Source of the DNA: Leptolyngbya sp. CCY15150
GTDB lineage: Bacteria > Cyanobacteriota > Cyanobacteriia > RECH01
Assembly: GCF_016888135.1 (NCBI RefSeq)
Contig: NZ_JACSWB010000147.1
Span: 186,001 to 250,000 of the forward strand
DNA: 64,000 bases
Direction: 5' to 3'
This document shows, piece after piece, positions 16,339-26,639 of the stretch; within the stretch, counting starts at the first letter, position 1; every line of letters starts with the position of its first letter. The notes under the pieces were generated by a model. It ran no database searches. It was given only the letters and a program-made list of their open reading frames with translations, and was not told the origin of the DNA. Made by a program: the position numbers and the translations under genes.

Positions 16339-17886
16339 TCATTCACCGTCCTGATCAAGGTTGGCCGGCGTAGCATGATCGGTGTCGAGCTGAAGCTGAT
16401 CTAGATTCCGCACCCCAGATGCCGCGTGATCCTCATGGGAATCGGTTTTAGTCGCTAGGCTCGATTCCTTGGATTTGACCTGCATCACAACCAAGGTCAT
16501 GTCATCCTCGGCGGCGCGACCATGACCGATAAATCGCCAGATTTCATTAAAGAGATGGTCGAGGATGGCTTGGGGCCCCGAGCAATGGTGGCAGGCCCAC
16601 TGGAAAGCAGCGGTGAGATTTTCTTCATCAAAGCGATCGCCCTGGCGGTTAGCCGCATCGGTGAAGCCATCGGTGTAGTAGATGAGCGTATCGCCTGGGT
16701 AGAGCTGGATTTGGGCATCGTAGTACTGGGTGTCTACATCCAGCCCAATCAACATGCCTAGGGTATCTAGCCGGCGAATTTTATTGGTTTCCGCTTGCCA
16801 GAGCAGGGGTGGATTGTGGGCGGCGTTGCTGTAGGACAGCACTTGGGTCTCGGTGTCGTATTCGGAATAGAACAGGGTCACAAAGCGATTGGAGTTTTCC
16901 AAGTCGCCATACATGACGTGGTTCAGGTGCTGCAAAATCCGGGCGGGGGAGTGGCCGTTGAGCACTTCAGCCCGCAACATGCCCCGCAGCATGGTCATAA
17001 TCAAGCCAGCCGGGACACCTTTGCCCATCACGTCGCCAATAGCTAAACTCCAGCACTGAGACTCGGAGCGATCGCCCTTGCGAGGACGAATGCGATCGTA
17101 GTTGGCAGGAATGAAGTCGTAATAATCGCCACCGACCCGGTTGGCCGTTTGACAAAGGGCCGCCAGATCTACTCCTTCAATGGTGGGACAGTGGCGCGGC
17201 AAAAGCTGAAGCTGAATTTCTGCACCAATTTCTAGTTCGCGATCGAGGCGTTCTTTCTTGCGCAGTTCTGCCGTTAACTGATCGTTTTCAATCGCTACGG
17301 CGGTTTGGTCGGCCACCAGGCGAATCAGCTTTTGGCGGGTTTCCGTCCAGGCATAGTCTGGATCATGGCTAAAGACATAGAGCCGTCCCCGCTCTGCATT
17401 TTTGATGAGAATGGGGGAGCCAAAGAGGCGCACCTCTGGGCCCAAGAAATGGCTCACTTGGGCATCGAGCACTTCTGTAAGGTTCGGCAGCGGCAGGATC
17501 ACCCGTCCAGAATTGCCCGTTGAGGCGGTGGTAATTTGGCGGGTGGCAGCCTCTAGGGCCCGGCGCACGTCTTGACATTGGCGTCCGTCCTGACAGTGCA
17601 GCCGTTCTAGACGCATCTGCCCATTGGGCTTGAGCAAAATCAACGCTCCGCCGTCGGCATCGGTCACCCGGCTAGCAATCAGCGGTGTGAGTTCTAAAAA
17701 CTGGTTGAGGTTGTTGAAGCTCCGCAGCGCAAAACCTAGGGAACTGAGGAGGTCTTGAATTTTATTTTGTTCACGGTGGAGGCGCGAGACCAATTCCTTC
17801 AGCGCAAAGACAGGCGTCATCTCTGACGATGAATCGCCAGGAGGATCAGGAGGGCTTGGCTGTCTAGGAATGGGTGCAGCAGTCAT
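16339..17886 (-). CDS. GAF-domain PP2C/SpoIIE-type serine phosphatase (RsbU-like)
   Basis: A 515-residue cytoplasmic signalling protein. A helical segment and GAF domain occupy about residues 30-210. The SpoIIE/PP2C phosphatase domain (about 225-465) shows GGDYYDFIP, IGDVMGKGVPAGLIMTMLRG, YTDGFTDAANRQGDRF and AEDDMTLVVMQV, including the metal-binding aspartates. Such proteins dephosphorylate anti-sigma-factor antagonists in partner-switching pathways; the GAF domain senses an unknown ligand. A charged, low-complexity tail of about 45 residues follows. No anti-sigma factor or antagonist gene is adjacent, so the target is unknown. The 68-base gap to the downstream glycosyltransferase remnant is compatible with co-transcription. 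Confidence 0.87.
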   Translation of the reverse strand: MTAAPIPRQPSPPDPPGDSSSEMTPVFALKELVSRLHREQNKIQDLLSSLGFALRSFNNLNQFLELTPLIASRVTDADGGALILLKPNGQMRLERLHCQDGRQCQDVRRALEAATRQITTASTGNSGRVILPLPNLTEVLDAQVSHFLGPEVRLFGSPILIKNAERGRLYVFSHDPDYAWTETRQKLIRLVADQTAVAIENDQLTAELRKKERLDRELEIGAEIQLQLLPRHCPTIEGVDLAALCQTANRVGGDYYDFIPANYDRIRPRKGDRSESQCWSLAIGDVMGKGVPAGLIMTMLRGMLRAEVLNGHSPARILQHLNHVMYGDLENSNRFVTLFYSEYDTETQVLSYSNAAHNPPLLWQAETNKIRRLDTLGMLIGLDVDTQYYDAQIQLYPGDTLIYYTDGFTDAANRQGDRFDEENLTAAFQWACHHCSGPQAILDHLFNEIWRFIGHGRAAEDDMTLVVMQVKSKESSLATKTDSHEDHAASGVRNLDQLQLDTDHATPANLDQDGE

Positions 17887-18548
17887 GAACTTAACAACAT
17901 CAACAGGAAGAATAGATGAACAAAGGATGGATGAGCGAAGGATACAAGCGGAGCGATCGCCCTCTGGCTCAAATGATGCTATGGACGGTAGATAGGCTAC
18001 ATCTCAGGAAGCTCAACCGATTCATAAGGTGACGACCCAGCCTTAGAATCCGAGCTTTGCGCCATCATACAGCAATGCTAAATGATTCTTGCTGAGAAAA
18101 CCGGAGAACCAACATTTTTCATGACATTGAACATGACATTGAAACTGGTTCTAGATATGAGCGATGGATTGGATGCTTCAGTATAGTTCAGGCATGGTGA
18201 TCTCTATCTCGCCGGTGGGGCACAGGTCAAGGCGATCAAAAAGGCAACCAAATGACGATTATTGATGCCTGAAGCAGCTTTGATTGCGAGAATGATAGTT
18301 ATGCCCAGTATTGCTAGGATCTAGTACTCTGAGGCGGAAGTAACCCACCTAGTTGCTAAGGCGGGAAAGCTTGTTTGTCCTGGAATCCCTTTTCGTTCTT
18401 CTGTCTTCGTTCTTCTGTCTTCGTTCTTCTGTCTTGCAGTACTAGGCAGCTTGCCAAAAATGAAGGTGACCAGTTGAGACTGACCACCTTCATTAAAAAA
18501 TCACAGACCGATCGCTTGTCAGGACTCTGATTTTTTCGTCTAAAATTA
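17887..18548. other. Non-coding region between phosphatase gene and tRNA-Leu
   Basis: About 660 bases with no supported gene. It contains the tandem repeat at 18392-18433 and, on the minus strand, the probable promoter of the phosphatase gene. Nothing else is recognisable. Confidence 0.5.
18392..18433. repeat. Three perfect 14-bp tandem repeats
   Basis: TTCGTTCTTCTGTC is repeated exactly at 18392-18405, 18406-18419 and 18420-18433. Like the repeat at 154-209 the unit is twice seven bases, consistent with a cyanobacterial STRR-type repeat. Perfect identity of all three copies suggests recent slippage, so copy number probably varies between strains. Confidence 0.9.
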
Positions 18549-18632
18549 TGCGGAACCCGGGACTTGAACCCGGAAGTCTTTGCAGACACTAGAACCTGAA
18601 TCTAGCGCGTCTACCAATTCCGCCAGTTCCGC
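18549..18632 (-). tRNA. tRNA-Leu (anticodon CAG)
   Basis: The minus strand folds as a class II tRNA of 84 nt. The acceptor stem is GCGGAAC/GTTCCGC with discriminator A. The anticodon arm is CTAGA-TTCAGGT-TCTAG, giving anticodon CAG for CUG codons. A long variable arm (about TGTCTGCAAAGACTT) precedes the T-arm CCGGGTTCAAGTCCCGG. CCA is not encoded. CTG is a common leucine codon in the genes around it. Confidence 0.97.
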
Positions 18633-18906
18633 ATCAGCTTTTGGCTGCGACTATCAATCATCGCTTGTCTTGAGGCATTCGTCAACCCAGTCAGGGGGGA
18701 TTTTTTTTGAGTTTACCCATGATTAGGTTAAGGTTGAGTAAACCTTGAATCATGCTTCGTGGTCAGATCTGAGCCAAAGGGCGATCGCCTTTTGTTTCCT
18801 TGGTTTTTCTAAAATGTGATATTCAGATCTAGACATTTGGCTGCTTTTCGGTAGAATCAGAACCGAAATCTTCATAACCCTACATAATTTTTGGGAGGAC
18901 AGACCC

Positions 18907-20259
18907 ATCGCTCCTTCGTCCCGCTCATCTAACTCCGCTTCTAGTGCTGAATCTAGCAACGCGGTGCTTCACATTCAGGGTGGTGCTCGTCTATCCGGGC
19001 AGGCCCACGTCAGTGGTGCAAAAAACTCTGCGCTTGTTTTGTTGGCTGGTGCATTGTTATGCCCTCAGGATTGTCGTTTGCGCAATGTTCCTTCGCTGCT
19101 AGACATCGACCGCATGATGGAAATCCTAGCCACCCTGGGTGTCAAGGTTGAGCGGGACGGTACTGCATTGGTGATGAATGCCAGCCACATCTCCCAATCT
19201 AAGGCTCCCTACGAACTCGTGAGCCAGTTGCGCGCTAGCTTTTTCATCATCGGGCCTCTGCTAGCTCGGCTAGGCATTGCTCGGGTGCCCTTGCCCGGCG
19301 GCTGTGCCATCGGTGCTCGCCCGGTTGATCTCCATGTGCGCGGGTTGCAGGCCATGGGGGCCAATGTGCAAATCGATCGCGGTGTGGTTCATGCCTACAT
19401 CCCAGGGGTGCGTAAACGGCTCCAGGGGGCACGCATCTACCTCGATTGCCCCAGTGTGGGCGCAACGGAAACCTTGATGATGGCTGCGACCCTGGCTGAG
19501 GGAGAAACCATCCTAGAGAATGCGGCCCAGGAGCCCGAGGTGGTGGATCTGGCCAACTTCTGTCGAGCGATGGGGGCCAAGATTCGCGGAGCTGGCACCA
19601 ACACCATCGTGATTTCTGGTGTTCCTAGCTTACACACCACTGACTATGCCGTGATCCCAGACCGGATTGAGGCTGGAACGTTTTTGATCGCTGGGGCAAT
19701 TACCCATTCCGATATCACCGTATCGCCTGTGGTGCCCGAGCATCTCACCGCCGTGATTGCCAAACTGCGCACGGTGGGTGCAACGGTGCTCGTGGAAGCG
19801 CCCAACCGGCTGCGGGTGATTGGGGCCGATCGCTATCGGGCCACTGACCTCAAAACCTTGCCCTACCCCGGTTTTCCCACGGATATGCAGGCTCAGTTCA
19901 TGTCACTGCTGGCGCTAAGTGAAGGCAACAGCATTGTCATTGAGAATATCTTTGAAAACCGACTGCGCCACGTTGCGGAACTCAGCCGCATGGGGGCAGA
20001 CATTCGCGTGGAGGGCAACACCGCGATTATCTGCGGTGTACCGAAGCTGTCTGGTGCGCCGGTGGTGGCGACCGATCTACGGGCTTCGGCGGCGCTGGTG
20101 TTGGCGGGCTTGGCGGCGGAGGGAACAACCACACTCCAAGGTTTGCAGCATCTCGATCGCGGCTATGACAACTTGGAATGGAAACTGAAGCAGTTGGGTG
20201 CTGATCTACGCCGTATTCATGGCGATGCAGAACCAGTCTTGACCTATGCTCCGGTGTAG
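18907..20259 (+). CDS. murA: UDP-N-acetylglucosamine 1-carboxyvinyltransferase
   Basis: MurA adds enolpyruvate to UDP-GlcNAc, the first committed step of peptidoglycan synthesis in the cytoplasm. Clear EPT-fold motifs: [16 protein letters not shown] with the conserved Lys-Asn, [30 protein letters not shown] with the active-site cysteine of the loop, and [16 protein letters not shown]. The nearest conventional start is GTG at 18964 (431 residues, no ribosome binding site). I place the start at 18907 because GGGAGG lies eight bases before an ATC codon that opens the same frame and adds a Ser-rich leader ([20 protein letters not shown]). ATC starts are very rare, so either this is unusual initiation, a base error for ATG, or the GTG is used. 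The enzyme assignment does not depend on this. Confidence 0.9.
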   Translation: MAPSSRSSNSASSAESSNAVLHIQGGARLSGQAHVSGAKNSALVLLAGALLCPQDCRLRNVPSLLDIDRMMEILATLGVKVERDGTALVMNASHISQSKAPYELVSQLRASFFIIGPLLARLGIARVPLPGGCAIGARPVDLHVRGLQAMGANVQIDRGVVHAYIPGVRKRLQGARIYLDCPSVGATETLMMAATLAEGETILENAAQEPEVVDLANFCRAMGAKIRGAGTNTIVISGVPSLHTTDYAVIPDRIEAGTFLIAGAITHSDITVSPVVPEHLTAVIAKLRTVGATVLVEAPNRLRVIGADRYRATDLKTLPYPGFPTDMQAQFMSLLALSEGNSIVIENIFENRLRHVAELSRMGADIRVEGNTAIICGVPKLSGAPVVATDLRASAALVLAGLAAEGTTTLQGLQHLDRGYDNLEWKLKQLGADLRRIHGDAEPVLTYAPV

Positions 20260-20428
20260 CGATCGCCCTTAATCTCTAAGTCCATTGGGATTTGGCTGAT
20301 CGACCCATACCCTCTTCCTATCTAGGGAGGGGGTTTTCCATTAGATATGGTGCAAGTGTGATGAAGCGCGGCAAGATGGAAGATAACGCACCTTTGATGT
20401 TGATATTGAGCTTTTTCCTACATACACC

Positions 20429-20617
20429 ATGTCACAGTCTAGATTTCCCTCCGAGCTTCTCCTCAGCGCAGCAACCGTTCCGGTGCTCCTGGGCATCATG
20501 GGCGGCAAGCTGATGGCCGATGTCATGCTGAGTGTTGGGCAAGCTAGTGAAGAACTGTTTCGGGGCGATCGCTTGCCCGTTTTGCACAGAACCACGCCGC
20601 CGCCGTCTGAGTCCTAA
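20429..20617 (+). CDS. Small membrane protein, 62 aa
   Basis: The frame encodes a polar start (MSQSRFPSELLLS), one hydrophobic segment (AATVPVLLGIMGGKLMADVML) and a conserved-looking tail (GQASEELFRGDRLPVLH). I recall similar small proteins in other cyanobacteria sharing the SEE-FRGDRLPVL tail, but none with a known role. One membrane helix with a cytoplasmic tail is likely. It lies alone between murA and ppc, with no clear Shine-Dalgarno sequence. The rest of the 20260-21073 gap shows no other supported gene and probably carries the ppc promoter near its end. Confidence 0.6.
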   Translation: MSQSRFPSELLLSAATVPVLLGIMGGKLMADVMLSVGQASEELFRGDRLPVLHRTTPPPSES

Positions 20618-21073
20618 CCGGGGCGATCGCTCGGGCATCGCGCGGTGTTCGTTCTCTGGTGGACAAATGTAGCCCGCGATACGTTCTAGTCCGAAAAAAT
20701 GTATCAAAATTGCCAAAATCTATGGGATATAGCCGGAATTTTGAGCATTTGCGGCTTCTGAGGGATACTAGATTTTGGCTTGGGTTCTACGGGCTGGGAT
20801 GGCAATCATTCTGACCTGCAAGGGCGATCGCAGCTCCTATCCTTTGGCTATGGCATGACCATTCCAGCGCGGATGTATGCTAGGAGGCTAGACATGAGAT
20901 GGCGATCGACTATTGTGAGCCTAGGGCTTTGGGATCCTGTTGCCGCAGGCTAAGGGTACTGGCATGATCAGTGCAGGGTTGATAGACCAACCGTCGTTGG
21001 CTTTGCCGTTGAAGACCGCCTCGGCCTTAGGGACGTCCCATACAATTATCGAGTATTACCGCTAGGACAGACT

Positions 21074-24000
21074 ATGAGTTCATCTCCTCACCCCTCAGAT
21101 GATGCGTTTCGTTCCGGTACAGTGGTCGAACCATCTACACCTCCCGCTAGCGATCTTTCTCCAACCTCCACATCGGATCTTCTCTTTCGGCATCGCCTGA
21201 GGGTTGTAGAAGATTTATGGGAACAGGTGCTACAGCAGGAGTGCGGCCATGAAACCGTGGCATTGCTTCAGACCTTGAGGTCGGTCTGTTCTCCAGAAGA
21301 AGCGGTGATTGAAGGCGCACCTAAGGTGATTGACCTAATCGAACGCTTAGACCTCACAGAAGCTATTCGTGCGTCTCGCGCCTTTGCGCTGTACTTTCAA
21401 CTGATTAACATTGTCGAGCAGCATTACGAGCAGCGAGGGCAGCAAGAGCAATACCGAGAAGCGACTCAGCGCTACGCTACCCTGCGCAATGGGGAACAGG
21501 AAGGCAACGTTCCTAGCCTAGCCCGTACCTATGCCCAGCAGGCCAGCGCCCGTAGTGCGGCGGCAGAACGCGGCACCCAGGCTGAAATTTTAGAGAAAAG
21601 CCTGCAGGATTCGGTGATGGCTCCTCGGGAGGCCCGCACCCTACAGGGATTATTTCCCCAGCTTTTCCAGCTCAACGTTCCGCCTCGGCAAATTCAAACC
21701 CTGATCGACAACCTCGATGTGCGGCTGGTGTTTACGGCCCACCCCACGGAAATTGTGCGGCATACCATTCGCGATAAGCAGCGCCGCATTGACCGAATTT
21801 TGCGCCAGCTCGATCAAATTGAAGAACGGCTGCCCTCGATCGCTTCCTCGTCGTCCCAGGAAATGGTGGATTTGTGGGAAGAACTGACGGAAGAAATCCG
21901 CCTATGGTGGCGTACGGATGAGCTGCACCAGTTCAAGCCTACGGTGTTAGACGAAGTAGACCATACCCTGCACTATTTTGATGAAGTGCTGTTTGAGGTA
22001 GTGCCCAAGCTCTACCAACGGTTTTGTAAATCCCTCAGCGATACCTTTCCTCGGCTGCGGCCACCCCGCTATAACTTTTGCCAGTTTGGCTCGTGGGTTG
22101 GATCAGACCGCGATGGCAACCCGTCGGTGACGCCGGAGGTGACCTGGAAGACGGCTTGCTATCAGCGCAACTTGGTGATTTCCAAGTACATTGGCTCGAT
22201 AGATCACTTGACGCAGTTGCTTAGCCTGTCGCTGCATTGGAGTGATGTCTTGCCTGACCTGCTCGATTCCCTAGAGCAGGATCAAATGCATATGCCGGAT
22301 GTGTATGAGCAGCTTGCCATTCGCTATCGCCAGGAGCCCTATCGCCTCAAGCTGGCCTACATCAAAAAGCGGCTGGAAAATACTCGCGATCGCAGCCTGC
22401 AACTGTATGAGGGTGACTGCTTCCAAGATGAGCATCCGATTCTCAATCCTGCGATTATCTATCGGTCGGGGCAGGAACTCTTAGCTGAACTCCATCTGAT
22501 TCAGCGTAATTTGACCGAAACAGGCCTGAGCTGCCAGTGGCTCGATAGTCTGATCTGCCAGGTGGAAATTTATGGGTTCAACCTAGCTCGTTTGGATATT
22601 CGTCAGGAAAGCTCGCGCCATTCTGACGCGCTGCATGAGATTGCTGAGTATTTACAGGTTTTGCCGCGCCCCTACGATGAACTGCCGGAGCATGAACGGA
22701 TCGGCTGGCTGGTGCAGGAGCTGAAAACTCGGCGTCCTTTGGTGCCGACGGAGCTACCTTTCTCTGAAAAAGTGTGCGAAACGATTCGTACGTTTCGCAT
22801 GGTGCGTAAACTCCACCAAGAGTTTGGCCCCGAGATCTGTGAGACCTATGTGATCAGCATGAGCCACCATGTGAGCGATCTGCTGGAGGTGCTGCTGTTG
22901 GCGAAGGAAGCAGGGCTCTATGATCCTGCCCTCGGTGCGGGTTGCTTGAATGTGGTGCCGTTGTTTGAAACGGTGGAGGATCTCAAGCGGGCTCCGGCGG
23001 TTATGCGCCAGCTATTTGAGCTGCCGCTTTACCGTGCCTTGCTGGCTGGGGGCTATGAGGCGATGGCTGCAGAGGCTGCTTCCCGTAGTCATGAGGCGGA
23101 GATGAATGGATCGGCCCATGCCACCTCGATTCCTGCACCCCAGGGCGATCGCCCCATGGTGTCTCTCCAAGAAGTGATGCTGGGCTACTCGGATAGCAAC
23201 AAAGATTCCGGCTTTTTGAGCAGTAACTGGGAAATCCACAAGGCCCAGCAAGCGCTCCAGCAAATTGCCGAGGGCTATGGTGTTTCCCTGCGCATCTTCC
23301 ATGGGCGGGGTGGCTCGGTGGGGCGGGGCGGTGGCCCCGCCTATGAAGCAATCTTGGCCCAGCCGGGACGCAGTATTGCCGGTCGCATCAAAATTACGGA
23401 ACAGGGCGAGGTGCTGGCCTCAAAATACAACCTGCCCGACTTGGCGTTGTATAACCTAGAAACCATCACCACGGCGGTGGTGCAGGCTAGCTTGCTGCGC
23501 AATGGGTTTGATGACATCGAACCCTGGCGCGAAATTATGGAAGATCTGGCGGCGCGATCGCGGGAGCACTATCGCGGGCTGATTTACGAACAGCCGGACT
23601 TCATCGACTTTTTCCATCAGGTGACGCCGATTGAAGAAATTAGTCAGCTTCAGATCAGCTCTCGTCCAGCCCGGCGGGGCGGTAAAAAGGGGTTGAGTAA
23701 TCTGCGGGCGATTCCTTGGGTGTTTAGCTGGACGCAGACGCGCTTCCTGTTGCCCTCGTGGTATGGCGTGGGTACCGCTTTGCAGGACTTCCTAGAGCAA
23801 GCTCCGGAAGAGCATCTGAAGCTATTGCGCTATTTTTACTACAAGTGGTCTTTCTTCCGCATGGTGGTGTCGAAGGTGGAGATGACCTTGTCGAAGGTTG
23901 ACTTGGACATTGCCCATCATTATGTGAAGGAGTTGACGCCGCCGGAAGATCGCGATCGCTTCAATCGAGTCTTTGAGCAGATTGCTAGCGAATACTACCT

Positions 24001-24262
24001 CACCCGTGATTTGGTGTTGGCGATTACGGGGCATGAACGGCTGCTAGACGGCGATCCTGAGCTCCAGCGATCGGTGCAGCTTCGCAACAGCACCATTTTG
24101 CCCCTCGGCTTCCTGCAGGTGGCCTTGCTGAAACGGCTGCGGCAGCATAAGACCGATACCCAGTCTGGGGTGGTGCGATCGCGCTATAGTCGCGGTGAGC
24201 TGCTGCGGGGGGCACTGTTGACCATCAACGGCATCGCTGCCGGAATGCGCAATACGGGCTGA
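21074..24262 (+). CDS. ppc: Phosphoenolpyruvate carboxylase
   Basis: A 1062-residue enzyme converting PEP and bicarbonate to oxaloacetate, the main anaplerotic route in cyanobacteria. Signature segments are [20 protein letters not shown] (catalytic His, near residue 223), [20 protein letters not shown] (near 703), the glycine-rich loop [19 protein letters not shown] (near 744), and the invariant C-terminus [15 protein letters not shown] variable N-terminal extension of about 40 residues and a short insertion around 675-695 ([18 protein letters not shown]) are probably disordered. The C-terminal residues take part in allosteric control in the family. It is monocistronic, and is functionally connected to the bicarbonate pool produced by the NDH-1 and ccm genes nearby. 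Confidence 0.98.
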   Translation: MSSSPHPSDDAFRSGTVVEPSTPPASDLSPTSTSDLLFRHRLRVVEDLWEQVLQQECGHETVALLQTLRSVCSPEEAVIEGAPKVIDLIERLDLTEAIRASRAFALYFQLINIVEQHYEQRGQQEQYREATQRYATLRNGEQEGNVPSLARTYAQQASARSAAAERGTQAEILEKSLQDSVMAPREARTLQGLFPQLFQLNVPPRQIQTLIDNLDVRLVFTAHPTEIVRHTIRDKQRRIDRILRQLDQIEERLPSIASSSSQEMVDLWEELTEEIRLWWRTDELHQFKPTVLDEVDHTLHYFDEVLFEVVPKLYQRFCKSLSDTFPRLRPPRYNFCQFGSWVGSDRDGNPSVTPEVTWKTACYQRNLVISKYIGSIDHLTQLLSLSLHWSDVLPDLLDSLEQDQMHMPDVYEQLAIRYRQEPYRLKLAYIKKRLENTRDRSLQLYEGDCFQDEHPILNPAIIYRSGQELLAELHLIQRNLTETGLSCQWLDSLICQVEIYGFNLARLDIRQESSRHSDALHEIAEYLQVLPRPYDELPEHERIGWLVQELKTRRPLVPTELPFSEKVCETIRTFRMVRKLHQEFGPEICETYVISMSHHVSDLLEVLLLAKEAGLYDPALGAGCLNVVPLFETVEDLKRAPAVMRQLFELPLYRALLAGGYEAMAAEAASRSHEAEMNGSAHATSIPAPQGDRPMVSLQEVMLGYSDSNKDSGFLSSNWEIHKAQQALQQIAEGYGVSLRIFHGRGGSVGRGGGPAYEAILAQPGRSIAGRIKITEQGEVLASKYNLPDLALYNLETITTAVVQASLLRNGFDDIEPWREIMEDLAARSREHYRGLIYEQPDFIDFFHQVTPIEEISQLQISSRPARRGGKKGLSNLRAIPWVFSWTQTRFLLPSWYGVGTALQDFLEQAPEEHLKLLRYFYYKWSFFRMVVSKVEMTLSKVDLDIAHHYVKELTPPEDRDRFNRVFEQIASEYYLTRDLVLAITGHERLLDGDPELQRSVQLRNSTILPLGFLQVALLKRLRQHKTDTQSGVVRSRYSRGELLRGALLTINGIAAGMRNTG

Positions 24263-24533
24263 TGCCTGCTCCAAGACCAAGGCGATCGCCCTTGAGTAGG
24301 GAACTGGAACACGGGGGGCGATCGCGGTTGAAACAGTTCTCTACCGCTGTGGATAGCGTTAGGTGATGCTAACAGGACTCCACGATCTACCCATCAGGTT
24401 GCGCGATCGCTGCATTATCATAGAACAGCCAACGTTGTTCCTCTCAAATTGTCAAATCCTCGGGACGAACGACGGCTCTGGCTATAGGATATAAGTTCAA
24501 ACCTGTTAGGGTCGTTGGTGAGCCGATAATCTC

Positions 24534-26525
24534 ATGCTGTGTTGCCTCAACCCTCAATGCTCAACTCCTCACAACACAGATGACGCGACTCAGTGCGCCA
24601 ACTGTGGACAGCCACTGGTGACCTCTCTGCGGGGGCACTATCGTCCTGTGCAGCTTTTGGGACAGGGAGGATTTGGGCGTACCTATTTGGCAACGGATCA
24701 GGATCGCTTGGGCACCCGCTGTGTGATCAAGCAATTTTCGCCCAGGGTGCAGGGCACGAGGTCGCACCAAAAGGCGGTGCGCTTGTTTAACCAAGAGGCG
24801 GTACGGCTGCATGAGCTGGGTGAACATCCTCAAATTCCCAATCTGCTGGCCTATTTCGAACAAGACGGCTATCTTTACCTCATTCAGCAGTTCATCAAAG
24901 GGCAAAATCTGTCTCAATTGGTGCGGCGGCAGGGCAGTTTTTCTGAGCCCCAACTGCGCGAGGCCCTGCTCGATATTTTGCCGGTGCTGACGTTTGTGCA
25001 TGACCATCAGGTGATCCACCGCGATATCACCCCCATGAATATTCTGCAGCGGCAGGTGGACAATCGCTTGGTGTTGATTGATTTTGGGGTGGCGAAACAA
25101 ATTTCCGAAGCTACCGACAACCTCACCGGCACCCGCATTGGTACGGAGGGCTATGCACCCCTCGAACAATTTCGCAGTGGGCGCGCTTATCCTGCCAGTG
25201 ATCTCTACAGTCTAGGTGCCACCTGTTTATACCTGCTAACGCAAACTCGTCCTGATAGTCTCTACGACCCCCTTGCGGGACGATGGATCTGGCGAGAGTA
25301 TCTGGTGCGGCAGGAGAAAAGCATTAGCGATCGCTTGGCGGCAGTGCTAGAGCGGATGCTGAAGGATCTCGTCACTGAGCGCTACCAGTCTGCCACGGAG
25401 GTGATTCAAGATCTAACCCGAGTGGTGGTGGGGAGTCCGGTGCCGCCACCGCCCCGCTGGCGAGCTGCTAGCCCAGGGATGCCGTCAGGATCAGCGATCG
25501 CTTCCCCTCCCACAGCTCCTCCCTTAGCCGAAGACACGATCTCCTCCGTGCCCACCTCCATCTCTGGGATGCCGTCGGGTGCTCCCTCGGGCTCATCCCC
25601 AGCCTCTCGTCCTCCCACCTCTGGCCCCACGGAGCAAGGCTGTTTGCATGTCCTAGAAGGGCATTCATCTTGGGTGACGGGCATTGCCCTCAGTCCTGAT
25701 CAGCGCATCGTGGCTAGCAGCGGTTTGGATGACACCATTTACCTCTGGGATGCGTTTACGGGGCGGAGTATGGCCAAGCTGACCGGCCATGCCCGAGGCG
25801 TGAATGTGGTGATCGTTAGTCCCGATGGTACAACTCTGCTTAGCGGTAGTGATGATTACACCATTAAAGAATGGAATCTGAGCACGGGTAACCTGATTCG
25901 TACCTTGAAGGGGCACTCGCGGGATGTGAATGCCTTGGCAATTAGCGCCAATGGTAAGCTGCTGGCCAGCGGTGGCGAAGATCGGACGATCAAGCTATGG
26001 CAGATGGGTACGGGCACATTACTCAAGACCTTGGTGGGGGTTGCAGGCATGATTAAGTCTGTCGCCATGAGTCCCGATAACAGTGTTTTGGTCAGCGGTG
26101 GGTTTGATAACAAAATTAAGTTCTGGAGCCTGAGGACAGGCGAGCAGCTCAAATCTTGGGTGGCTCACCATAATTCGGTGAATGCGGTGGCGGTAAGTCC
26201 AGATAGTAAGCTGTTGGCTAGCGGCAGCAAAGATCGCACGGTACGTCTTTGGGATCTGGCCACCGGTCGGTTGCTGCACACCATGGCGGGGCATAATCGA
26301 GATGTCAACACGCTGGTGTTTAGTCCTGATGGACGGATGGTGGTGACGGGAAGTAGTGATGCCACCTTGAAGTTTTGGGATGTGCGGGATGGTTCTTTGT
26401 TGCGATCGCGTCGGGCTCATTTAGATTCGGTGAATGCGATCGCCCTCAGTGGGGATGGCAAGATTCTCGTGAGCGGTGGTTCTGACAAGATGGTCAAAAT
26501 TTGGCAAGTCGCTGATTTGCTATGA
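24534..26525 (+). CDS. Ser/Thr protein kinase with N-terminal zinc ribbon and C-terminal WD40 propeller
   Basis: A 663-residue protein of the cyanobacterial kinase-WD40 type. Cys4, Cys9, Cys21 and Cys24 form a zinc-ribbon-like N-terminus. The kinase domain (about 33-295) has GQGGFGRTYLA, Lys66 in VIKQF, HRDITPMN with Asp164 and Asn169, and DFG at 183-185. A Pro/Ser-rich linker (about 300-365) leads to seven WD40 repeats (about 368-660), each with an SPD-type turn and a terminal W-D/W-type motif (for example DRTIKLWQMG). The WD40 part should recruit partners or substrates. The usual lysine in the catalytic loop (HRDLKPxN) is Thr166, which may alter specificity or activity. Substrate unknown. 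Confidence 0.9.
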   Translation: MLCCLNPQCSTPHNTDDATQCANCGQPLVTSLRGHYRPVQLLGQGGFGRTYLATDQDRLGTRCVIKQFSPRVQGTRSHQKAVRLFNQEAVRLHELGEHPQIPNLLAYFEQDGYLYLIQQFIKGQNLSQLVRRQGSFSEPQLREALLDILPVLTFVHDHQVIHRDITPMNILQRQVDNRLVLIDFGVAKQISEATDNLTGTRIGTEGYAPLEQFRSGRAYPASDLYSLGATCLYLLTQTRPDSLYDPLAGRWIWREYLVRQEKSISDRLAAVLERMLKDLVTERYQSATEVIQDLTRVVVGSPVPPPPRWRAASPGMPSGSAIASPPTAPPLAEDTISSVPTSISGMPSGAPSGSSPASRPPTSGPTEQGCLHVLEGHSSWVTGIALSPDQRIVASSGLDDTIYLWDAFTGRSMAKLTGHARGVNVVIVSPDGTTLLSGSDDYTIKEWNLSTGNLIRTLKGHSRDVNALAISANGKLLASGGEDRTIKLWQMGTGTLLKTLVGVAGMIKSVAMSPDNSVLVSGGFDNKIKFWSLRTGEQLKSWVAHHNSVNAVAVSPDSKLLASGSKDRTVRLWDLATGRLLHTMAGHNRDVNTLVFSPDGRMVVTGSSDATLKFWDVRDGSLLRSRRAHLDSVNAIALSGDGKILVSGGSDKMVKIWQVADLL

Positions 26526-26639
26526 CCCAGGGATGATCTAGTCATCCCCAAGCGATCTGCAAGTGATCTGCAACTGATCCTCTGGCGATCGCCCCTGTCT
26601 AACCGGTTCAAGATTTAAGGTGATGGTGCATAACGTCTG

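Noticed and set aside
24555-24575. Yfr1-like ACTCCTCAC motif
   Set aside because: It lies inside the coding sequence of the kinase start, lacks flanking stems and differs from the conserved motif at the end.
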